Shown: positions 33,576 to 41,636 of the stretch, one piece after another | How the letters are laid out: every line of letters starts with the position of its first letter | Numbering within the stretch: the first letter of the stretch is position 1 | Origin: Acidobacteriota bacterium | GTDB lineage: Bacteria > Acidobacteriota > Terriglobia > Bryobacterales > Bryobacteraceae | Direction of reading: 5' to 3' | Assembly: GCA_016213725.1 (NCBI GenBank) | Contig: JACQZS010000281.1 | Location: 1-42,691, forward strand | Length of the DNA stretch: 42,691 nucleotides | Notes under the pieces: generated by a model | Told to the model about the DNA's origin: nothing | Seen by the model: the letters and a program-made list of their open reading frames with translations, nothing else | Databases searched by the model: none | Translations under genes and position numbers: made by a program

Positions 33576-35018
33576 TCAGATGGTTGGAGCGCCAGTATTC
33601 CACTCGGAGTGCGAGTTTGGCGCGATCCGGATCAGGTGATCCACGAGGTGGTTCTGCAAGTTCGCCTTCACTTCCCGCGCCGACCGGTCGTTCCAGAGGT
33701 TCTGCGTTTCCCAAGGGTCTACCTGAAGGTCGTAGAGTTCACCGTATTCCCGATCTCTGTAGTGCACCAGCTTCCATCGGTCGTCCCGGATTCCCTGCAA
33801 GCTCTGCGCGTCCATGAATGCGTGCGTCCTGCGGGCAGCGGTTGCCGGTGACTTCCAGAACTTGGACAGATCTTGAGCTGCCAGTTGCGGAGGGATGGGG
33901 AGTTCCGCTGCGGCCAGGCTGGTGGCCGCGATGTCAAAATTGGAGACAAACGCCGATTCACTCCGTCCCTGGAAGTTGGCCAGCGGTGGTTTGACCAGCA
34001 TCGGGACTCTCATCAGGGCCTCTGAGAGGTATTGGCCTTTATAGATCAATCCGTAGTCGCCCATGTAGTCGCCGTGATCGGCGGTAAATACGATGATTGT
34101 TCTGTCGTATTCGCCGGAGGCCTTCAGCGCATCGAGGATGGCTCCAATCTTACTGTCGATCATTGAGATCTTCGAGTAGTAGCTGAGCCGCACCTGGCGA
34201 ATCTCCTGCTCTGTCAGCCCACCGAACTGCTGCTGCATCTGCCGGAAGTGAGGCGGCTTTCCCGCGAGGTCGGCACTACTCGTATGGGGCAGGTTGATCG
34301 CTCCCAACGAATACTGGCGTTCGAAGGGCAGGCCGAGGCCATCGAACGGCTGATGCGGCCCCATGAAGGAAACGGTCAGGAACCAGGGCTTCCCAGCGGG
34401 GCGTTTCCCGGTGATCCAGCGCCGACCTTGTTCGCCGATGAAGTCGTCGACATGGAAGCGTTGCTCGACATCCCATCGATGTGCGAAGCGTCCCACAGGC
34501 GAGCTGAGCCGGCGCCCCTGCATCCCGGACTCCTCCAGGAACTTCCGGTAGGACCCTTCGCCCGCGGTTGCAAAATCGATGATGTCCTCGTAATCGTATC
34601 CGCGATCGATCCCCGACTTGCCGAAGTGCTGTTTTCCAATGGCGGCGGTATGGTAGCCGGCCTGCCTCAAGCGAGCCATGAACGTGGTCTCATGGTTCGG
34701 CAGGTAAGTGATGTAGGTAGGAGCCCCGCACTGCATGGGGTAGCGCCCGGTGTAGATGGCGGCCCGCGCCGGGACGCAGGAAGGGCTGGTGGAGTAGGCG
34801 CGAGAAAACACCACGCTGGACTGAGCCAGCCGATCGAGATTTGGTGTTCTGACCAGCGAGTTCTGATATCCGACGCAGTCGAACCGAAGCTCGTCCGTCA
34901 TGATAAACAGAACGTTGGCTCGACTGGCGGGGCCGGTTCCAGGCTGCGCGGCGGCAGGCAGGGCCCCGCCCGCGGCGCAGCCCAGCGCCACGAATTCGCG
35001 TCTCGTTACATTTGCCAT
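33576..35018 (-). CDS. Secreted Cys-type sulfatase (cassette 2, second sulfatase)
   Basis: The 480-residue protein starts at ATG 35018 with GGGAG upstream. A twin-arginine-type signal (VTRREFVALGCAAGGALPAA) with a lipobox-like ALGC suggests a folded, possibly lipid-anchored export form. The arylsulfatase fold is clear: NVLFIMTDELRFDCVGYQN, the modification motif C81-V-P-A-R in SPSCVPARAAIYTGRYP, AAIGKQHFGK, GPHQPFDG and FTADHGDYMGDYGL. The Cys must be oxidised to formylglycine for activity. The first metal motif reads TDELR (Asp-Glu) rather than the commoner Asp-Asp. It follows the receptor gene by 66 bp and probably ends the operon. Probable substrate: a sulfated glycan or aryl sulfate. Confidence 0.9.
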   Translation of the reverse strand: MANVTRREFVALGCAAGGALPAAAQPGTGPASRANVLFIMTDELRFDCVGYQNSLVRTPNLDRLAQSSVVFSRAYSTSPSCVPARAAIYTGRYPMQCGAPTYITYLPNHETTFMARLRQAGYHTAAIGKQHFGKSGIDRGYDYEDIIDFATAGEGSYRKFLEESGMQGRRLSSPVGRFAHRWDVEQRFHVDDFIGEQGRRWITGKRPAGKPWFLTVSFMGPHQPFDGLGLPFERQYSLGAINLPHTSSADLAGKPPHFRQMQQQFGGLTEQEIRQVRLSYYSKISMIDSKIGAILDALKASGEYDRTIIVFTADHGDYMGDYGLIYKGQYLSEALMRVPMLVKPPLANFQGRSESAFVSNFDIAATSLAAAELPIPPQLAAQDLSKFWKSPATAARRTHAFMDAQSLQGIRDDRWKLVHYRDREYGELYDLQVDPWETQNLWNDRSAREVKANLQNHLVDHLIRIAPNSHSEWNTGAPTI

Positions 35019-35084
35019 GGAAACTCCCGACTTCCTCGGTACAGTCGCCGGGTCATCCGGAAGTTTGACTGGCGGCCCTTCCTA

Positions 35085-38000
35085 TTAGAAATACAACTTC
35101 ATCGCCAATTGAATCTGCCGCGAGGTTCGCTGGAACGTCTGCGGAGAGCCGGCGGAGCTGATAATGCCGGCGTTGGCGGAGCCTATGCTCACGTTGGGGT
35201 TGTTGAACTGCGGCGTATTGGAGATGTTGAAGCACTCCGCCCGGAACTCGAGGCTGCGGCGGGGCGATTCAGTGAAGACGAAGCTCTTGGCGAAGGCCAG
35301 GTCCACCTGTTGAGTTCCGGGGCCGACGAGGATGTCGCGACCGGAATTGCCGAAGAGGTACTGGCCGGGGGTGCGGAACGCGGTGATGTCGAACCAGCGC
35401 TGAATGGTGCGCTGGTCAGAGGGGAGGTTCCCATTGGCGGTCCGGTCAGGGCGCTGGCCTCCGCTGCCGTTGAGGGTATTGACCGCGGAAGAAGGGGTCA
35501 TCGGCAGCCCGGTGTAGAGGCTGACGATGCTGTTCAACTGCCAGCCGCCGGCGATCAGATCGAGGGCGCGCGGCATGGTGGTGCCGAATTTCTGGCCGCG
35601 GCCGAAGGGCAGCAGCCAGAAGCCGGAGAGGACGAAGCGCTGGCGCACGTCGGTGTCGCTGTTGCCTCGCTCGGCCTTGAGGTTCTGGAAGTTCTGGCGG
35701 CCTCCGACGAATGCGCCGGAATCGAGGCCGTGGGCCCAGGTGTAGTTGGCCATGAGTTGGACGCCGTGCGAGAGGCGCTTTTCGACGGTGAGCTGCATCG
35801 AGTTGTAGCTGGAGGAGTTTGCGCCCTCATTCCAGGTGACGTCGCTGTAGAGGGGGAAGGGCCGCCGGGCGGCGACGGCGCCGGGGCCGGGCCGGGCCTG
35901 ATTGAGATTCGGTTCCAGCAGGAGTTTCTTGCCGGAGGTTCCGACATAGGCGGCGGTGAAGAGGATGCGGCCGGGCAGTTCGTTCTCGATGTTGAGGTTC
36001 CACTGATCCGCGTAAGGCATGCGCATGAGCGCATCCTGGCCGGTGAGGGCGGCGCCGAGGGTGGGGAAGACGACGCCGGTGGGCCGGTCGAAGCCTTGCG
36101 AGGTGCGGCGCGCGCCGGCGTAGTTGCCTTGATCGTTGGCGAACGACACGGCGCCGGAGAAGGGAGGATTGCCATCGCCAAGAGTGAGGCCGGGATCAGG
36201 CGAGTACATCAAGCCGGCGCCTGCACGGATGACGGTGCGAGTTCCGAGGCGGTAGGCGAGCCCGACGCGAGGGCCGAAGTTGTTGCCGTCCGGGCTTACG
36301 CCGGAGCCCCAGGGAATCTGCGAGCTGGCTACGTTGAACGGTCCGCCGAGGTCGGGCCGGAAGTACGACATGCGGTTGTAGACTTCGCAGGCGGGGTAAC
36401 AGCCGAAGTAGTCGTAGCGGAGGCCGAGGCTGACGGTGAGAGCCTGGGTGGGCTTCCAGGTGTCCTGGATGAAGAAGCCGTAGTCGCTGCGCCGCAGGCC
36501 GACGGTGCCGGTGAGGTAGGCGATGTTCCCGCCGGAGGGGGCGCCCATGAGCAGGTCGGCAATGCTGAGCCCGGTGCCGGCGGGCGAAGCCGGGTTGGTG
36601 GTGTAGATGGGGCCGTAATTGAGGATGCCGTGGAGGGCGCTGCTCTGCAGCTTATTGCGCTGGCGCCGGATAAACTCGCCGCCGAAGCGCAGACTGTGTT
36701 TGCCTTTGGTCCAACTGACGACATCGTTGAACTGGAAGTTGTTCTGGGCGATGATGGCCGGGCGGAAGCCGCTGTCGCCGAGGGATGGAAAGCCGGTGAG
36801 GTTGATGAAAGTGAGGCCGCTGGAATTGGCGTCGTCGCCGGAGTTGACGCCGGGGATACCGAGCTGGTCGGAGAGGTTATTGCCGTAGTTCAACTGGAGC
36901 GCGAGGATGTTGAGGCGGGTGGCGGCGGCGCGGAATTCATTGACCAGCACGGGAGAGAGGGTGCGGGTGTAGGCGGCCGTCAGCTGTTTCAGGGGGTAGT
37001 TGTTGTTGCTGGCGTCGGACGACCCGATGGCGGGCAGCGGCAGCGGGCCGGGCAGGTACTGCTGGGTGTAGTGCTGAGAGTAGCGGAAGAACATCTGATC
37101 GCGCGAGCCGAAATTCTGATCGACCTTCACGTCGTAGTTGTCGCGATTGACGGTCTGATTGGGGCTGCTGCTGTAATTGCTGACCTGGCCCGACAGGTTG
37201 GGGTCGGGGTAGAGGTTGAGGATGGAGCTGCCGGTTTTGTCGAACCGGGAGGTGGGGATGACGTTGTTGGGGAACTGGGTGCGCTGGATCTGGCCGTTGA
37301 CGGTGGTGGCGGTGAGGGGGTCGTAGATGCGCAAGGTGTTGGCGGAGAAGTCGCCGTTCTTAAAGGCGGGCAGGGGCACGGTGCTCAGGCTGGAGACGCC
37401 CTTGACGCGGCGTTCGGCTTCCCAGGAGAAGAAGAAGAAGGTGCGGTCGCGATTGCGGTTGTAGTTAGGCAGCACCACCGGGCCGCCGATGGTGGCGCCG
37501 AACTGGTTCATGTGAAACGCGGCGATGGGCACGGTGGCACGATCGAAGAAGTTCTTGGCGTCGAGGGCGGAGTTGCGGAGGAACTCGAAGAGGCTGCCAT
37601 GGAAGTCCCGGCCACCGCTCTTGTAGGCCACGTTGACGGTGCCGCCGCCGCGCCCGAACTCGGCGCTGGGCACGCTGGTTTGCAAACGGAACTCCTGAAT
37701 CGCCTCGACGGGCGGGTAGAGCATGATGCCCTGGCCGTTGTGATTTTCCGAGTTGTCGACGCCATCGACGCGGTAGTTATTGGAACGGAAGCCGACGCCG
37801 TTGACGACGTTGGCGGTGGTGCCGCGGGCCGCAGTGATGGCCAGGTTGCCGGCCTGCGTCTGGGCCGGCATGACGCCGGGCGAGAGGCTGATCAGCTGAT
37901 TGAAATTACGAGTGTTCAGCGGAAGATTCTTGAGCGACTGTTCATTCTGCAGCGTGCCGACCGTGACGGACTCGCTCTCAAGCAAGAGGGCCTCGGCCTC

Positions 38001-38336
38001 GACGTTCAAGGTTTCGGTGACTGCGCCGACCTCCATGGCGAAATCGACCACGGCGCGCTGGCTCAACTCCAGGGTCAGTTTGGAGACTGCGGTGCGGAAC
38101 CCGGCGGCTTCGACGCGCACGGTGTAGGCGCCGGGGCGCAGAGGCGGCGAGACGTATTCGCCGGAGGAGCCGCTGGCCGTCGCGACTTCCACGCCGGTCG
38201 AGTCGCGCACGAAGCGCACCTTTGCGCCGGCGATGAGCCCGCCGGAAGGGTCCTTTACGGTTCCAGCGATCAGCGCGGTATCCACTTGCGCCAGGACAGG
38301 AAGGCAAGCGGCCAACAGAAGCAGGATTCTGAACAT
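35085..38336 (-). CDS. TonB-dependent receptor with carboxypeptidase-regulatory domain, cassette 2
   Basis: The 1083-residue protein starts at ATG 38336 (MFRILLLLAACLPVLAQ, a signal peptide) with AAGAGGAA upstream. The regulatory domain (IAGTVKDPSGGLIAGAKVRF, about 20-100) is followed by a plug (SLKNLPLNTRNFNQLISLSP; NYRVDGVDNSENHNGQG) and a barrel with many aromatic strands (YADQWNLNIENELPGRILFT; QLTVEKRLSHGVQLMANYTW). The C-terminus is RQIQLAMKLYF with terminal Phe, as needed for outer-membrane assembly. It is the same architecture as the receptor at 2789-6127 but clearly a distinct paralogue. It begins 13 bp after the stop of the preceding sulfatase, so both are co-transcribed. Ligand unknown; desulfated oligosaccharide fits the context. 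Confidence 0.92.
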   Translation of the reverse strand: MFRILLLLAACLPVLAQVDTALIAGTVKDPSGGLIAGAKVRFVRDSTGVEVATASGSSGEYVSPPLRPGAYTVRVEAAGFRTAVSKLTLELSQRAVVDFAMEVGAVTETLNVEAEALLLESESVTVGTLQNEQSLKNLPLNTRNFNQLISLSPGVMPAQTQAGNLAITAARGTTANVVNGVGFRSNNYRVDGVDNSENHNGQGIMLYPPVEAIQEFRLQTSVPSAEFGRGGGTVNVAYKSGGRDFHGSLFEFLRNSALDAKNFFDRATVPIAAFHMNQFGATIGGPVVLPNYNRNRDRTFFFFSWEAERRVKGVSSLSTVPLPAFKNGDFSANTLRIYDPLTATTVNGQIQRTQFPNNVIPTSRFDKTGSSILNLYPDPNLSGQVSNYSSSPNQTVNRDNYDVKVDQNFGSRDQMFFRYSQHYTQQYLPGPLPLPAIGSSDASNNNYPLKQLTAAYTRTLSPVLVNEFRAAATRLNILALQLNYGNNLSDQLGIPGVNSGDDANSSGLTFINLTGFPSLGDSGFRPAIIAQNNFQFNDVVSWTKGKHSLRFGGEFIRRQRNKLQSSALHGILNYGPIYTTNPASPAGTGLSIADLLMGAPSGGNIAYLTGTVGLRRSDYGFFIQDTWKPTQALTVSLGLRYDYFGCYPACEVYNRMSYFRPDLGGPFNVASSQIPWGSGVSPDGNNFGPRVGLAYRLGTRTVIRAGAGLMYSPDPGLTLGDGNPPFSGAVSFANDQGNYAGARRTSQGFDRPTGVVFPTLGAALTGQDALMRMPYADQWNLNIENELPGRILFTAAYVGTSGKKLLLEPNLNQARPGPGAVAARRPFPLYSDVTWNEGANSSSYNSMQLTVEKRLSHGVQLMANYTWAHGLDSGAFVGGRQNFQNLKAERGNSDTDVRQRFVLSGFWLLPFGRGQKFGTTMPRALDLIAGGWQLNSIVSLYTGLPMTPSSAVNTLNGSGGQRPDRTANGNLPSDQRTIQRWFDITAFRTPGQYLFGNSGRDILVGPGTQQVDLAFAKSFVFTESPRRSLEFRAECFNISNTPQFNNPNVSIGSANAGIISSAGSPQTFQRTSRQIQLAMKLYF

Positions 38337-38349
38337 GAGAAAGTTCCTC

Positions 38350-39867
38350 TTAGATGGTTGATTTCCAGGGGTCGCGAGTGCGGCGGAGCCAGGCTTCGAG
38401 TTCGCCGGTAGCCAGTTGACGCACCAACTCCGGCCGGCTGTCGGCGAGGTTGTGCATCTGGTAAGGGTCTGCGGTGTTGTCAAAGAGAAGGGTGCGGGGC
38501 GCGCCACCCTGGTTTGAGAATGCCAGAGTGTAGCGATGGGTGCGGACACCGCGCTCGTTGCGCTCGGCCTGAAAGTAGAGCGCGGAGGTGGGGCGTTTTT
38601 GCTGACCGCCGCGGAACAACGCCGCGTAGTTCGTACCTTCCACCTCGCGCGGCGTAGCGCCCTCGAGGCCGGCCAAACCGAGCAGCGTGGGCATGATGTC
38701 CGGGGTGCTTAGCAACAGGTCGTCGCGCCGCGGGCGAATGGCGCCCGGCCAGCGAACGAGGAAGGGCACCCGCAGCGACTCGTCGTAGGGATTGTTCTTC
38801 GTGATTTCGTTGTGGCAGCCGACGCAGTTGCCGTGATCGGAGGTGAAGACGACGATGGTGTCTTCGGCCAGCCCGGTCTCGTCGAGGGTCCGCAGCAGGC
38901 GGCCGAACTGTTCGTCGACGCCGGTGATCTGTGCGAAGTAGTAGCGGATGTCCTCCTTGCAGGCGCGAATGAGTTTGGTATCGGCGGCGGCGTCGAAATT
39001 GGGGCGGTTGATCAGGTCGCTCCAGGACTTGCCGGCGTAGCGCTGGACATACCGATCGGGCACCTGGCGATAGTCGGTGTGCGGAGGATTGTGGGCGACG
39101 AACAGGGCGAAGGGTTCGTCAGGGCGGCGGAACTTTCCGCCCTCGTTCCGGAGGTAGCGGATGGCAAGGTCGGTCTCGTACTCGGGGCCCCACTTGGAAG
39201 CGGTGACGCGGCGCTCGCGCGGGGCATCGTTCTCCCAATACTGCGGGGCGTTGTGCTGGTCGTAGGTGCCGTAGGCGTGCCAGTAGTCGAACCCATGGCG
39301 GCGTTCGGGCGGGGTCCACTCATTCCACTTGACGTTGCCGCGGTTGTTGGAGGTATCGATAAAGGGCTGGTGGGGCGTATCGAGATGCCACTTGCCGATA
39401 TAGCCGAGCGAGTAGCCGGCACGGTTCAACACATCCGGGAAGCAGGGATCGGTCTGCCTCAGATCGCTGGCAGGGACGCCGTTGGCGTTAGTGCAGTTTC
39501 GAGTGACTCCGTTCGAGAGGGGATACCGGCCGGTCATCAGCATGGCGCGGTAGGGGCTGCACACCGGGGCGTTGGAGATGGCGTGGGTCAGGACGAGTGA
39601 CTGCTTGGCGAAGGCGTCCAGCACCGGCGTCTGGACGGGATCCTGCTGCATAAAGCCGAGCGCTTGCGCCCGCCACTGATCAGGGAAGACGTAGAGAAGA
39701 TTCGGACGTTTGCGGGGAGCGGCGGAAGCCAGGGCTGTTGAGGCGCAGCCGAGCAGAGCGCGGCGCGAAAGGCGTCCGCAGTTTGGATCGGTGGTCCGTT
39801 GGCCCCGGTCCTGGGAGGACAAATCTACTCGATTCCAGCGTGCCATAGCGAGAGAGCTACCTTTCAC
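38350..39867 (-). CDS. Exported Cys-type sulfatase (cassette 2, first sulfatase)
   Basis: The 505-residue form starts at GTG 39867, preceded by GAGG; ATG 39846 is an alternative. A late twin-arginine-like signal with a lipobox (LSRRALLGCAST, Cys41) suggests a lipid-anchored export form. Sulfatase motifs are RPNLLYVFPDQWRAQAL, C103-S-P-Y-R in NAPVCSPYRAMLMTGRYP, YIGKWHLDTPHQ, HNPPHTDYR and FTSDHGNCVGCHN. The first metal motif is Asp-Gln, as in one large subgroup. Formylglycine conversion of Cys103 is required. It is the first structural gene after the regulator gene and the candidate promoter at 39952-39993, and its stop lies 13 bp before the receptor start. The two sulfatases are far apart in sequence and probably have different regio- or substrate specificity. 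Confidence 0.9.
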   Translation of the reverse strand: MKGSSLAMARWNRVDLSSQDRGQRTTDPNCGRLSRRALLGCASTALASAAPRKRPNLLYVFPDQWRAQALGFMQQDPVQTPVLDAFAKQSLVLTHAISNAPVCSPYRAMLMTGRYPLSNGVTRNCTNANGVPASDLRQTDPCFPDVLNRAGYSLGYIGKWHLDTPHQPFIDTSNNRGNVKWNEWTPPERRHGFDYWHAYGTYDQHNAPQYWENDAPRERRVTASKWGPEYETDLAIRYLRNEGGKFRRPDEPFALFVAHNPPHTDYRQVPDRYVQRYAGKSWSDLINRPNFDAAADTKLIRACKEDIRYYFAQITGVDEQFGRLLRTLDETGLAEDTIVVFTSDHGNCVGCHNEITKNNPYDESLRVPFLVRWPGAIRPRRDDLLLSTPDIMPTLLGLAGLEGATPREVEGTNYAALFRGGQQKRPTSALYFQAERNERGVRTHRYTLAFSNQGGAPRTLLFDNTADPYQMHNLADSRPELVRQLATGELEAWLRRTRDPWKSTI

Positions 39868-39951
39868 CCTGCCTCATAACGGGATACTAAGCCGGGCCGA
39901 GGGCAAACACAAGCGGGTAACCGTGCGGCTGGCCTTCCCGTAAAAAGTTGA

Positions 39952-39993
39952 TTATTAACAAGAAAGCAAACAGAACGGTTAGCGAAACGGTTA
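39952..39993 (-). promoter_or_regulatory. Candidate activator-dependent promoter of the sulfatase-receptor operon
   Basis: On the minus strand TAATAA (complement of 39952-39957) is a plausible -10 with a weak -35 (AACCGT) 17 bp upstream. Direct repeats AACGGTTA on the plus strand (39974-39981 and 39986-39993) are spaced 12 bp apart and overlap that -35. A related inverted TAACCGTG lies at 39918-39925. Direct repeats about one helical turn apart at a poor -35 are typical of OmpR-type winged-helix activators. The neighbouring regulator (40067) is the candidate binder; this is inference. The operon leader would be about 80 nt. Confidence 0.5.
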
Positions 39994-40066
39994 ATCCTTC
40001 GGATGGACGAAGGGCAGGCCGCCCTGCGCGGGCGATTGCCTCACCAGATGGCGAAAGAATCGAGGG

Positions 40067-41353
40067 CTATTTGATCTTCAGAGGATGAAAGGCTTCGAGT
40101 GTGATTTTGGCGGGCACCCAGTCCTTCACTTCGACGCGCAGCAAGGCCTGAAAGTAAGCGGAGCCGCTGGCGCGCACGCGCTGCTGCAACAGTAGCGACG
40201 ACTGCCGGTTGGTGACGAATTCGGCGGCGGCCTGACAGCCCTGGCTGCGGATGCCCGCCAGCATCATCACTACGCGTCCCGGAGCGATGCCGGGAATGAG
40301 GCTGACGACGGACCAATCGGTAGCCGGTTTGCCGGAGAGCGGGTCCACGGAGACCCGATACTCCTTTTCTTCCCCTGGGAGCGGCTTGCGGTTTAGCACG
40401 TAGTTCTGGCTGAGGTCGAACTCCAGGGAGTCGGCAGTGCGCGACCATTGATTGGATAACGGACCGCCGACAATGACCATGTTGTGGGACTTGGCGTCCT
40501 CGGTACCGGCGGTTCTGCTCTGTTTCACGATGACGTCCTGACGGTAGCGGTCGAAGAACCGGGTGAGGTGCATCAAGCCCTGCGCCTCCCCCATACCGGT
40601 GTATTCCTGTGCCGACAGCACAAGGTAAGGTTCGCGATGCGCATCGGGTTCCAGGGTCTTCTCCAAGGAAGCCACCTGATCCGGGCTGAGCCGGAGCAAC
40701 TCCCGCTTTGAACCCACTGGATCAGAGCTGTAGAGAAACTGGAACAGCGGCGGGTTGCTGACGACTACCATCACCGATCCTGGGCCGGAAAGAAACGGCG
40801 CCCAGAACGAGGGCGGAGAGCTGACGATAGCCTGCTGAACCGACCGCAAGTACCAACCTGAGCCTGCCGCGGCCAGAAGCGCCAGCGCCAGCCAAATCCA
40901 GGAGCGCCGCCGCGCGCCAACCGGCGCTACGGCGTCCGGCGCAGCTTCCTCCACCGGCGTTTCCCGCGGCCGTTCCAGGAAGACCGGCCGGTAAGCGCCG
41001 ACGGGGATTTCGATGAGGAGCGATTCGCTGGCGCCTTCATTTTCGAAGTAGGACTTCAGCCGTTTCCTGACCTCATGCGCACAGACTCGCACGCGGGAAG
41101 GGTCAGCCGGCTTGCGCCGCACTTCCTCGCCGAACAATTCGCAGACGAGAACGGACTCGCTCAATTCGTCGGAGCGGCCGTTCAGGTGGTAGTCGACGAC
41201 AACGCTCAGGAATCTCTTTTTCCGGCCCGCGGACGCGAAGTATGGACTAGCCAGGACCCGTTCCAGGAGAGAGAGGAGTTCCTCGGAGGAGATGCACCGC
41301 TGTGGAGAGACCGCGTCGCGGACCGGCTTCAGCCCCGCCATTTGAAAGCCCAT
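40067..41353 (-). CDS. Membrane-anchored winged-helix transcriptional regulator, cassette 2
   Basis: The 428-residue form starts at ATG 41353, with GAGG at about 11 nt; the longer GTG start at 41407 adds a Cys-rich stretch without support. Residues 25-127 form the acidobacterial winged helix: LLERVLASPYFASAGRKKRF, then DPSRVRVCAHEVRKRLKSYF and IEIPVGAYRPVFLE. One transmembrane helix (151-168, SWIWLALALLAAAGSGWYL) leads to a periplasmic domain with MHLTRFFDR, HNMVIVGGPLSN, LPGEEKEYRVSVDPLSGKPA, SLIPGIAPGRVVMMLAG and YFQALLRVE. These align block by block with the regulator at 6237-7475. It lies upstream of the sulfatase/receptor operon on the same strand. Likely role: one-component transmembrane activator of that operon. 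Confidence 0.83.
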   Translation of the reverse strand: MGFQMAGLKPVRDAVSPQRCISSEELLSLLERVLASPYFASAGRKKRFLSVVVDYHLNGRSDELSESVLVCELFGEEVRRKPADPSRVRVCAHEVRKRLKSYFENEGASESLLIEIPVGAYRPVFLERPRETPVEEAAPDAVAPVGARRRSWIWLALALLAAAGSGWYLRSVQQAIVSSPPSFWAPFLSGPGSVMVVVSNPPLFQFLYSSDPVGSKRELLRLSPDQVASLEKTLEPDAHREPYLVLSAQEYTGMGEAQGLMHLTRFFDRYRQDVIVKQSRTAGTEDAKSHNMVIVGGPLSNQWSRTADSLEFDLSQNYVLNRKPLPGEEKEYRVSVDPLSGKPATDWSVVSLIPGIAPGRVVMMLAGIRSQGCQAAAEFVTNRQSSLLLQQRVRASGSAYFQALLRVEVKDWVPAKITLEAFHPLKIK

Positions 41354-41458
41354 GCGAACGATCGCCTCAACCGCAGCAGCGGAACAACAACACTTCCAAT
41401 CCGGCACTTCTGTCGCGAGGCCGGTGACGGAAGGGAGTGGAGCTTCAGCTAACTACCT

Positions 41459-41485
41459 CCGGCCTCAGCATAGCATGAGGCCCGG
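41459..41485. terminator. Weak hairpin in the regulator-dehydrogenase gap
   Basis: CCGGCCTCA (41459-41467) pairs with TGAGGCCCGG (41476-41485) with one bulge and an 8-nt loop. It may end the dehydrogenase transcript or be a chance structure; no T-run follows on the minus strand. Confidence 0.3.
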
Positions 41486-41636
41486 TTGTCTCCGTGGAAT
41501 GGCCTGAACGGCCGGAACGGCGGCAGAAGTTCCAAAGGCAGGGACATTAGCCTGGGATGGACATGGGATCGGCCCTACCTGGACTCGGCTCGCTTCACCG
41601 CCCCGGACGGGTTGGGATGGGGCGGTTCCCGGGCAG

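Noticed and set aside
34248-38411. A very long open frame (about 1390 codons) on the plus strand across the cassette 2 receptor
   Set aside because: It lies antisense to a receptor with clear domains and is Gly/Ala/Val/Glu-rich without any motif. High GC content removes stop codons from the opposite frame.
41500-41525. GAACGG repeats before the cassette 2 regulator as a further operator
   Set aside because: Only five to six bases match, in a GC-rich gap where such matches are expected by chance.
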